From contig CALDGT010000197.1 of assembly GCA_937942935.1 (NCBI GenBank), positions 1-6,492 on the forward strand: 6,492 nt of DNA, given 5' to 3'. Of the stretch, positions 1-6,396 are shown in pieces. A model generated the notes under the pieces. That model was not told where the DNA came from, did not search any database, and worked only from the letters and a program-made list of their open reading frames with translations. Position 1 is the stretch's first letter, and each line of letters opens with the position of its first letter. Source of the stretch: an uncultured Chloroflexota bacterium (GTDB lineage Bacteria > Chloroflexota > Anaerolineae > Aggregatilineales > Phototrophicaceae). The translations under genes and the position numbers were made by a program.

Positions 1-553
1 GGGTATAATGAGCGCCTTCAAGCAAACCATCGGCATGACTATCGCGCAATTCTGCGCCTTCTGCACCCAATAAGCCCTCAACATGGCGCAGGGTTGCATC
101 AATTACCACCATCGCCGCCAATTCCCCACCCGTGAGGACATAATCGCCAATGCTAATTTCATCGGTGATAACCAATTGACGCACACGCTCATCTTCGCCT
201 TCATAATGACTGCACACGATGACCAAACGTGGGTGTTGTGCCAATTCTCGCGCAATATCATGCGAAAACACCCGCCCTTGCGGGGTCATCAGAATAACAG
301 GCGGTTGTGAGTGGGTTTCATCCATCGGCAAAACCGATTCGACAGCGCGTACCATCACATCGGGGCGAAGTAACATCCCCCCACCCCCACCATACGGGGT
401 ATCATCTACTGCGCGATGTTTGTCTTGGCTATAATCACGAATATCATGCAGGTGCAAATCTAAAAGTTGTCTATCTTTTGCCTTCCACATCATGCTCTCG
501 TTCATCGGAGAATCGAACATTTTTGGGAAGAGGGTTAAAACATCAATACGCAT
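1..553 (-). CDS. trmD: tRNA (guanine-N1)-methyltransferase TrmD, 3' end cut off by the window
   Basis: TrmD transfers a methyl group from S-adenosylmethionine to N1 of G37 in tRNAs reading CNN codons, which prevents +1 frameshifting; it is a cytoplasmic SPOUT-fold (trefoil-knot) dimer. Reading the minus strand from the ATG at 553-551 gives 184 codons without a stop. The protein begins MRIDVLTLFPKMF, has the DDTPYGG loop near residues 50-60, MTPQGRVFSHDIA at 89-101, the knot motif CSHYEGEDERV at 114-124, and DEISIGDYVLTGGELAAM at 131-148. It breaks off at GAHYT, matching the family's HYT(R)P, so about 55-65 residues are missing to the left (usual length about 240). The start is supported by the canonical N-terminus and an AAGGA ribosome site. 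Two motif positions deviate: Gly at residue 58 where E. coli has Pro, and SHYEGE where most members have G(R/H)YEG(I/V). No rpsP or rimM lies upstream; the neighbour is a divergent MutS-like gene. Identity is very secure. Confidence 0.96.
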   Translation of the reverse strand, partial: MRIDVLTLFPKMFDSPMNESMMWKAKDRQLLDLHLHDIRDYSQDKHRAVDDTPYGGGGGMLLRPDVMVRAVESVLPMDETHSQPPVILMTPQGRVFSHDIARELAQHPRLVIVCSHYEGEDERVRQLVITDEISIGDYVLTGGELAAMVVIDATLRHVEGLLGAEGAELRDSHADGLLEGAHYT

Positions 554-684
554 GAATTTATCATCCTTAATGAATCGTCACTCGTCATAAGGACACAACC
601 AATTGCATCCTCACATTAACAGGAAATGTATATCAAAACCATGCCCCTACAATCACATCGGTTTATATTGTAACATAGTCGGTC
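554..684. other. Divergent intergenic region between trmD and the MutS-like gene
   Basis: This 131-bp AT-rich spacer must hold the start signals of both divergent genes. On the minus strand there is an extended -10-like element, TG-A-TATACA (627-635), which would give trmD a leader of about 65 nt, but no good -35 sits at the usual distance (TTGTAG lies only 14 bp upstream). On the plus strand TTGCAT (603-608) is followed 18-20 bp later by TGTATA/TATATC, a weak candidate for the MutS-like gene. The two candidates overlap around 627-635. No strong inverted repeat, riboswitch-like structure or small ORF with a convincing start was seen. The promoter assignments are inference. Confidence 0.35.
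564..568 (-). promoter_or_regulatory. Ribosome binding site of trmD
   Basis: On the minus strand AAGGA lies 10 bases before the trmD ATG. This is a slightly long but acceptable Shine-Dalgarno spacing. It supports the ATG at 553-551; another ATG 11 bases further upstream is out of frame. Confidence 0.6.
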
Positions 685-2526
685 ATGAATACATCAACAT
701 CTATTTCAACAATCCGGGCGCAACAAAAGCGCCTCGCTAGAATCATTAACCGATTTCGCGCTCAAAATGACCAATTCATTCAGTGGCGTGTTTGGACATT
801 TTTAGGCGGATTTTTTGCCTGTTTGGTGGCGCTCGCCATCAGCCCAACCCTTGCTTTCATTGTATTTGTGATATGGATGGGTGGATTTACAGCACTCATC
901 CGCAATCACCGTCACTTACGCGACACCCTCACTCGGTTTGAGATTGCCCACCATCTACGCGGACGACAATTGGCACGTTTGAACTTGGCATGGGATGAAT
1001 TGCCCCCTAGCACAGCCACCACACCACCAGACCATCCATTTGCGACAGACATAGACCTTGTGGGCGATTACTCACTCCATCGCTTATTAGATAACACCGT
1101 CTCGCGTGGGGGGAGCGAAAAATTATTATCGTGGTTACTCAAGACATCCCCCGATAAAACGCATATCGCGCATGTGCAACAATTGGTGACAGAATTGCGC
1201 CCATTAACCACTTTTCGGCAACAATTGGCATTAGATGCACATCTCATCGGTGTTGGGCGTGGCGGATGGCGTGCGAGTGTGAATCGCAAATGGGAAGGTA
1301 CACGCCTCTCATTATGGTTATCACAACCACATCCTAAAATTAGTGGCGGATTTGTGATGATATTGGCGCTGAATGCCCTCATCACCGCCATTTTATTCAT
1401 ACTCAGTTCTGGGTTTAATATCCCCCCCATCTGGCTCATTTCGTTTGTCATCTATGCGGGGTTATCATTCACACAATTGAAAAAATTAGGCGGGTTATTT
1501 GGGGAAGCATTAGCCATTTATGCCGAATTGGGGCAATTACGGGCGATGCTCGCCCATTTAGAAACGTTCCATGTCAGAGGAAAATCTCTAAAAGCCTTAT
1601 TGCATGTCTTTCAAAATGCAGACCGCCCCGCCTCTGCCCATTTGCATCGCTTAGATGTCATTTTGGGCGCAGTGAGCCTGCAAGCCAACCCCATTTTATG
1701 GATGATGGTGAATTTGGTCATCCCATACGATATTTTTTGGGGGTATTTGCTCGGCAAAAGCAAAGGGGATTTGGGAATCCAATTGCCTGTATGGTTAGAG
1801 ACCATTTATGAGCTAGAAGCCCTTAGCGCACTCGCAGAATTTTCTGCATTGCATCCACAACATCCCTTCCCAACCATTCAAGATACCCCACAGGTGACAG
1901 CAGTCAAAATTGGGCATCCGCATATCCCGTTTGCAGAACGAGTGAATAATGATTTTTCATTCACCCATTTGGGCGAGATGGTCATCATCACAGGCTCAAA
2001 TATGGCGGGTAAAAGTTCATTTTTGCGGACGCTTGGTGTGAATATCGTGTTGGCATACGCGGGAAGCGTGGTCTGTGCAGAAAAATTAGATGTGGGCATG
2101 TTCCGCCTGTTTTCGTGTATCCGTGTGAATGATTCGGTGGTAGATGGCATCTCTTATTTTTATGCCGAAGTCAGGCGACTAAAAGCATTGCTCAATGCCC
2201 TACAAACACAAGATAATTTGCCCTTATTCTTCTTGATAGACGAAATTTTTAGGGGGACAAATAATCGGGAACGACTGATTGGGAGCAAAGCCTATATTCA
2301 AGCCTTAGCCAATGGGAATGGTGTGGGACTCATCTCGACACATGACCTAGAATTGGTCAATTTGGCAGATGAAATAAAAAATATCCGCAATTTACATTTC
2401 CGTGAGCATATCGAAAATGGGACGATGGTCTTTGATTATATTTTGCGTGAGGGACCCTGCCCCACCACCAACGCGCTGATGATTATGCAATTAGAGGGTT
2501 TACCTGTTGATATACCCTCAAAATAA
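685..2526 (+). CDS. Membrane-anchored MutS-family ATPase (MutS-like, no mismatch-recognition domain)
   Basis: This 613-residue protein has the C-terminal ATPase of the MutS family: Walker A GSNMAGKSS (437-445), the MutS signature region DSVVDGISYFYAEVRRLK (483-500), Walker B LFFLIDE (514-520), the H-loop STHD (551-554), and a family-type tail with FDYILREG and TNALMIM (583-601). Residues 117-190, with HPFATDIDLVGDYSLHRLL and a later FRQQL, resemble the MutS core/lever domain. The N-terminal mismatch-binding and connector domains of true MutS are absent. Instead there are hydrophobic segments at about 37-52, 55-72, 221-241 and 247-263, so it is probably an inner-membrane protein with a cytoplasmic ATPase. 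I see neither a Smr nuclease domain nor the LDLRG motif typical of MutS2. The ATG at 685 is the first possible start, since an in-frame TAG lies at 676-678, but it has no clear Shine-Dalgarno. Similar proteins are often annotated as MutS-related or DNA mismatch repair proteins; the substrate is unknown and a role in mismatch repair should not be assumed. It is transcribed alone, divergent from trmD and convergent with rpoD. Confidence 0.9.
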   Translation: MNTSTSISTIRAQQKRLARIINRFRAQNDQFIQWRVWTFLGGFFACLVALAISPTLAFIVFVIWMGGFTALIRNHRHLRDTLTRFEIAHHLRGRQLARLNLAWDELPPSTATTPPDHPFATDIDLVGDYSLHRLLDNTVSRGGSEKLLSWLLKTSPDKTHIAHVQQLVTELRPLTTFRQQLALDAHLIGVGRGGWRASVNRKWEGTRLSLWLSQPHPKISGGFVMILALNALITAILFILSSGFNIPPIWLISFVIYAGLSFTQLKKLGGLFGEALAIYAELGQLRAMLAHLETFHVRGKSLKALLHVFQNADRPASAHLHRLDVILGAVSLQANPILWMMVNLVIPYDIFWGYLLGKSKGDLGIQLPVWLETIYELEALSALAEFSALHPQHPFPTIQDTPQVTAVKIGHPHIPFAERVNNDFSFTHLGEMVIITGSNMAGKSSFLRTLGVNIVLAYAGSVVCAEKLDVGMFRLFSCIRVNDSVVDGISYFYAEVRRLKALLNALQTQDNLPLFFLIDEIFRGTNNRERLIGSKAYIQALANGNGVGLISTHDLELVNLADEIKNIRNLHFREHIENGTMVFDYILREGPCPTTNALMIMQLEGLPVDIPSK

Positions 2527-2551
2527 AAACGGGGGAGTATTTCCCCCGTTT
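2527..2551. terminator. Shared bidirectional intrinsic terminator between the MutS-like gene and rpoD
   Basis: A perfect 10-bp inverted repeat (AAACGGGGGA, 2527-2536; TCCCCCGTTT, 2542-2551) encloses a 5-base loop. It starts at the base after the TAA of the MutS-like gene and ends 2 bases before the rpoD stop codon (2554-2556). On the minus strand the stem is followed by TTATTTT, giving a good U-rich tail for the dnaG-rpoD transcript. On the plus strand the tail is only the stem's own TTT and then GGTTA, so termination there is probably weaker. Confidence 0.85.
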
Positions 2552-2553
2552 GG

Positions 2554-4167
2554 TTACATCTCCAAATAATCGCGCAATTGACGACTGCGGGTTGGGTGGC
2601 GCAATTTGCGGAGCGCTTTCGCCTCGATTTGGCGAATTCGTTCCCGTGTGACCCCAAAATGCTTGCCAACTTCTTCTAGGGTATGGTCTTGACCATCCAA
2701 CAAACCAAAGCGCATCTCTAAGACTTCACGCTCACGTTCACTCAAAACACCTAATGCCGAGCGAATTTGTTCTTTTAACAATTGCCGACTCGCCGCATCT
2801 ACCGGTCCCATGACCTTATCATCTTCGATAAAATCGCCCAATAAACTGCTATCTTCTTGACCAATCGGCATTTCGAGGCTCATGGGTTCTTGGCTAATCC
2901 GCAAGATTTTGCGGACTTTTTGGGCGGCACGGCGCAATTTCCGTTGCAGGCTGGCTTCAAGGTGAATCCCTTCACGGCGCAATAATTTGATGGCATCGGT
3001 CTCCTCTTTGGTGAGGAAATCCATCTCTAACGCGATTTGTTCAGCCGTTGGTTCTGCACCGAGCGTTTGCAACAATTCGCGTTGAATTCGCATGAGGCGG
3101 TTAATCGTCTCGACCATGTGAACAGGTATCCGAATTGTGCGGGCTTGGTCTGCGATGGCACGGCTAATTGCTTGGCGAATCCACCATGTCGCATATGTGC
3201 TAAACTTAAATCCTTTGGTATGGTCAAATTTTGCCACTGCCCGCAATAAACCAATATTCCCCTCTTGAATGAGGTCCAAGAAATTAATCCCCCGCCCCAT
3301 ATAGCGTTTTGCCACACTGACCACAAGGCGTAAATTGGCGCGGGTGAGCGATTCGGCGGCATTTTCTGACCGTTCTTCGATGACCGCAAATAATTCGGGC
3401 AACGATTCAATCGTTTCTTCATCAGAAAAAAGCCAGTGTTGGAATAAATCATTAGCGGGCAATTCTTTATTTTTTTGATAGTAACGGCGCAACTCACTTT
3501 GTTGTGCGCTAGGAATTAGATGAAAGGCATGAACCACCTCAAATAGTGGTTGCGATAATTCTGCCCACTTTTCTTCGCGCCCCCATTCAAATTGGCGCAA
3601 ATACCGCCGAATATAGGGCGATTCTGGTTGGTCGAACAGGCTCGTAACAGAACGTACTTCATCGAGTAATGCTACAAAATCGGGTTGGTCAACTTTTAAT
3701 TTTTGGGCAACCCGTTGTGTCTCTGCCCAATAACGAATAATGCGTTCATACGCAAGGCGCACGACATCGGCTTGTTTTGGCAATCCATCGCTAGAAGCGA
3801 CTTCTGGATTTGCTAATTGGTCGGTGAGGGTTTGCACCAAACGCTCCGCCGCCAATTGGGTACTCAGCCAAATTTCGCGGTCACTGTTGAGCAATGTGAC
3901 CTGACCAATTTCTTTGAGGTACATTCGCACAGGGTCATCTGCTAATGATGTGACATCGAGCCGTGAGCTATCTTCATCTAACACATCATCAAATTCGACA
4001 TCAAATTCTTCATCGAGGTCATCTACTAAGACATCCTCCAAATCATCATCTTCTAGGACTTCGGGAAGGTCGTCATCATCTAAATCAAAATCATCTGCCC
4101 CAACTTCTTCAAATTCTCCACTTTCTGTTGCGTCCTGTTGCTTTTTTGGTTGTCTCTTTTTAGGCAT
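2554..4167 (-). CDS. rpoD: Primary (housekeeping) RNA polymerase sigma factor, sigma-70/RpoD/SigA
   Basis: This 537-residue group 1 sigma factor directs RNA polymerase core to housekeeping promoters. A basic start (MPKKRQPKK) is followed by a very acidic stretch, residues 15-66, in place of a recognisable region 1.1. Region 1.2 is DDPVRMYLKEIGQV (77-90). A non-conserved spacer covers about 110-265. Region 2 covers about 270-357, including ANLRLVVSVAKRYMGRG, DLIQEGNIGLLRAV (2.2) and the 2.3/2.4 block TYATWWIRQAISRAIADQ, then RTIRIPVHM. Region 3 (360-455) carries an insertion of about 29 residues around 386-414 before ISQEPMSLEMPIG and LGDFIEDD. Region 4 (470-537) has LSEREREVLEMRFGLLDG and the -35-binding helix-turn-helix HTLEEVGKHFGVTRERIRQIEAKALRKLRHP. 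The intact 2.4 and 4.2 elements indicate recognition of standard TATAAT/TTGACA-type promoters. The start is supported by GGGGA 8 bases upstream. dnaG lies 35 bp upstream on the same strand, so the two are probably cotranscribed; the gene ends at the hairpin 2527-2551. Identity is very secure. Confidence 0.98.
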   Translation of the reverse strand: MPKKRQPKKQQDATESGEFEEVGADDFDLDDDDLPEVLEDDDLEDVLVDDLDEEFDVEFDDVLDEDSSRLDVTSLADDPVRMYLKEIGQVTLLNSDREIWLSTQLAAERLVQTLTDQLANPEVASSDGLPKQADVVRLAYERIIRYWAETQRVAQKLKVDQPDFVALLDEVRSVTSLFDQPESPYIRRYLRQFEWGREEKWAELSQPLFEVVHAFHLIPSAQQSELRRYYQKNKELPANDLFQHWLFSDEETIESLPELFAVIEERSENAAESLTRANLRLVVSVAKRYMGRGINFLDLIQEGNIGLLRAVAKFDHTKGFKFSTYATWWIRQAISRAIADQARTIRIPVHMVETINRLMRIQRELLQTLGAEPTAEQIALEMDFLTKEETDAIKLLRREGIHLEASLQRKLRRAAQKVRKILRISQEPMSLEMPIGQEDSSLLGDFIEDDKVMGPVDAASRQLLKEQIRSALGVLSEREREVLEMRFGLLDGQDHTLEEVGKHFGVTRERIRQIEAKALRKLRHPTRSRQLRDYLEM

Positions 4168-4175
4168 GTATCATT

Positions 4176-4180
4176 TCCCC
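4176..4180 (-). promoter_or_regulatory. Ribosome binding site of rpoD
   Basis: On the minus strand GGGGA lies 8 bases before the rpoD ATG (4167-4165), inside the 35-bp dnaG-rpoD spacer. It favours this start, which also gives the basic-then-acidic N-terminus. No promoter-like pair was found in the spacer itself, consistent with readthrough from dnaG. Confidence 0.5.
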
Positions 4181-4202
4181 GTGCATCATCGAATTAAACA
4201 AA

Positions 4203-6338
4203 TTACATCTTTTGGACTTCTTGGATGCCCTTATCTATTGCACCCATCGCTTTGGCAACATATTTCACTCGAATACGGATTTCTTGAAGCAGTTGTTCAT
4301 CTTCTTTGGAATCCAAATCACTGAGCATAATTTTATACTCTTGTAACTCTTGTAACAACCGAGAGCGCCGTAATCTGAGCGCGACTATCATACTTTCGCG
4401 CATCATTTGTTCATCTGTGAGTTCTAGCATCATATTTTGGGCGCTGGCTTGAATATCGGCGATGAATTTATGATTCAGTTGGCGCTTAACGTCTGCGGTG
4501 GCATCGGTATTAAATAACTGGTCTACAACCGATTTGAGCGATTGTGTGCTATTGGCTTGAACATATTCAATCGCTTCTTGGTCTTGTTGTTCAATCGCCT
4601 CTATAAATAGACGCATCACCATCTGATAATCATTCGCAAAAAAATCACGCGGGAGCAATTCTGATAAAGTGTCTTTGAGCAAAATCTCATCATGATTTGC
4701 TAAAGACCGCAATTTGCGATTAATCTGATAATACACCGTTGGTAATTTGAGCAACATTTTAAGGCAATGTGCTTCTAATGCCCGCTCTGCTGTGATTTTC
4801 GGTGGTTTATGCAACACAATCGGTTGCCAATCCCATTCCGATTTGCCAGATGTCTCTTGTGGCGGGATGGGAATCGGGACAATCTCACTATGGTCATCTG
4901 GCGGTGGTGCCAGTGCCGATAAATCCAGTGGAGGCGGTTCATCTGGCATATCCGATTTTGATGGCACAGGTGGCAAAACGCGCAAATTCTTTTTTTGTGC
5001 CACATCATCTTTTAGATTCTCTGCCCATGTGAGCAATTGGGTATAATCCAAATAGAGTCGTGTAGCCAGTTGTTGCAAATTCTCCCGCCGTATAATGGCA
5101 TTTTGGGATACACTGATGATGGGCAATACCCGTTTGGCGATGGCTTCACGTTCCCAAAGCGGGACTTGGCGCACCTCTATCCCTTTCGGCAAATCTACCG
5201 TTTCTGTATGGATGACAAATTGCACCGCCGATTGTGCGGTCATCACCAATTCTGCCCATTTATCTGGATTTTCGCGGATGAGGTCATCTGGGTCTTTGGC
5301 ATCTGGGATTTGTAACACCCGAATATCCACCGAGTGTCGCGCACCATAATCGGCTTGCAACACTTCGCGCACCGTTTCAATACTTTTGCGCGTGGCGCTT
5401 TGTCCTGCCACATCCGAATCAAGCGCGAGGATAATTTTTTTGGCGTAGCGTGGCGCGAGTAATTTCACCTGATGTTCGGTGAATGCTGTCCCCATTTGTG
5501 CCACCACATTCAAAAATCCTGCTTGGTGGGCTTGGATAGCATCCATATACCCTTCGACAATCACCGCAACTTCGCTACCAGAAATCGTCTGTTTCGCCAC
5601 ATCCAACCCAAACAGGGTATGACTTTTGTCGAATAAAATCGTCTGTGGCGAATTGAGATATTTGGGATTATCATCTGGATTCAATGCCCGCGCCCCAAAC
5701 GCAATCACACGCCCTTTTTCGTCGCGGATAGGAATCATCAACCGATGACGAAAACGGTCATAAACCCGCCCTGCCTCATTTTTACTGAGCAACCCAACTT
5801 CGAGCAAATCTTCTTCTGAATAGCCTAGTTTGATAAATTCATCATGAAGATGTTGCCAGCCTTGCGGGGCGTATCCAATTTGATAGCGGGTGATGGTTTC
5901 ATCGGTAAAACCACGTTTTTCTTTGGCATACCGTAAAATATCTGCCGAAGCCGATGAGCCATTCAGCAATTGTGCATGATAATAATCGCTGGCGGCTTTC
6001 ATCAATCCGCGCAGACGGTCTCTGCGCTCCTCTTTTTGGCGGTCTAATGGCGATTGTGGGCGCACATCAACCCCTGCCAACCGACCCAATTCTTCTAGGG
6101 CTTCGCTAAAGCTCCAATGATGATATTTTTGGGCAAATGTAAAAATATCACCACCCTCATTACACGCGCCAAAACAGCGCCATGTTTGTTTATCTGGATT
6201 GACGACAAAAGATGGCGTTTTTTCTGAATGAAAGGGACAACACGCTTTATAGGTGCGCCCTGCCCGCTTGAGAGAGGCATATTGCTGAATATAACCCACA
6301 ATATCCAGTTTGCTCTTAATTTCATCTGTCTGGGACAT
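4203..6338 (-). CDS. dnaG: DNA primase DnaG
   Basis: DnaG synthesises the RNA primers for lagging-strand replication and is recruited by the replicative helicase DnaB. The 711-residue protein begins with the CHC2 zinc domain: C34-P-F-H37 with EKTPSF, then C55-F-G-A-C59-N-E-G-G-D, giving Cys-x3-Cys spacing where most DnaG proteins have Cys-x2-Cys. The RNA polymerase domain follows (about 110-370), with RFRHRLMIPIRD, FGARAL and NPKYLNSPQT. Its TOPRIM core has EGYMD (262-266), DSDVAGQ (307-313) and DPDD (349-352), the expected metal-binding acids. A helical segment (about 365-450) leads to a proline- and acid-rich linker (about 450-515), then a helical C-terminal domain (516-711) in the place of the DnaB-binding domain, ending in a likely coiled coil (about 640-711). 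Typical DnaG is around 580-640 residues; the linker and long C-terminus account for the excess. The ATG at 6338-6336 has only a weak ribosome site, but the N-terminus MSQTDEIKSKLDIVGYI fits the family. It has its own strong promoter and is followed by rpoD. Confidence 0.97.
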   Translation of the reverse strand: MSQTDEIKSKLDIVGYIQQYASLKRAGRTYKACCPFHSEKTPSFVVNPDKQTWRCFGACNEGGDIFTFAQKYHHWSFSEALEELGRLAGVDVRPQSPLDRQKEERRDRLRGLMKAASDYYHAQLLNGSSASADILRYAKEKRGFTDETITRYQIGYAPQGWQHLHDEFIKLGYSEEDLLEVGLLSKNEAGRVYDRFRHRLMIPIRDEKGRVIAFGARALNPDDNPKYLNSPQTILFDKSHTLFGLDVAKQTISGSEVAVIVEGYMDAIQAHQAGFLNVVAQMGTAFTEHQVKLLAPRYAKKIILALDSDVAGQSATRKSIETVREVLQADYGARHSVDIRVLQIPDAKDPDDLIRENPDKWAELVMTAQSAVQFVIHTETVDLPKGIEVRQVPLWEREAIAKRVLPIISVSQNAIIRRENLQQLATRLYLDYTQLLTWAENLKDDVAQKKNLRVLPPVPSKSDMPDEPPPLDLSALAPPPDDHSEIVPIPIPPQETSGKSEWDWQPIVLHKPPKITAERALEAHCLKMLLKLPTVYYQINRKLRSLANHDEILLKDTLSELLPRDFFANDYQMVMRLFIEAIEQQDQEAIEYVQANSTQSLKSVVDQLFNTDATADVKRQLNHKFIADIQASAQNMMLELTDEQMMRESMIVALRLRRSRLLQELQEYKIMLSDLDSKEDEQLLQEIRIRVKYVAKAMGAIDKGIQEVQKM

Positions 6339-6367
6339 GCTTGGTATCCACTCACTAACGTAGCGTC

Positions 6368-6396
6368 ATTATAGTGGTGTGGGAATAGGCTTGCAA
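6368..6396 (-). promoter_or_regulatory. Near-consensus sigma-70 promoter of the dnaG-rpoD operon
   Basis: On the minus strand TTGCAA (6396-6391) and a perfect TATAAT (6373-6368) are separated by exactly 17 bp. The expected start of transcription, near 6361, leaves a leader of only about 23 nt before the dnaG ATG. The -35 differs from TTGACA at two positions. An A/T-rich tract (about 6413-6432) lies upstream of the -35 and could act as a distal UP-like element. Since rpoD is in this operon, its product probably transcribes its own operon from here. Confidence 0.8.

Noticed and set aside
83..555. Three overlapping plus-strand open frames across trmD
   Set aside because: They are antisense to the conserved TrmD coding sequence and show no protein-like composition.
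1068..1451. Open frame on the minus strand inside the MutS-like gene, 127 codons
   Set aside because: It lies fully within a secure gene, on the opposite strand, with no recognisable motif and no ribosome binding site. It is a by-product of codon bias.
3027..3497. 156-codon open frame on the minus strand in another frame of rpoD
   Set aside because: It overlaps sigma region 2, where the rpoD frame is clearly the conserved one. Its residues are rich in Cys, Trp and His without any motif.
3914..4324. Open frame on the plus strand, serine-rich, 136 codons, opposite the rpoD N-terminus and dnaG C-terminus
   Set aside because: It is the antisense reading of the Asp/Glu tract of rpoD (GAT/GAC codons read as serine-type codons on the other strand). 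The composition is low-complexity and there is no ribosome site or family resemblance.
173..5963. The palindrome CAATTG appears about 12 times, several-fold more than expected by chance
   Set aside because: All but one of the copies fall in coding sequence as the dipeptide Gln-Leu written CAA TTG, so codon preference explains them. Spacing is irregular and they do not look like a dispersed repeat or binding-site array.
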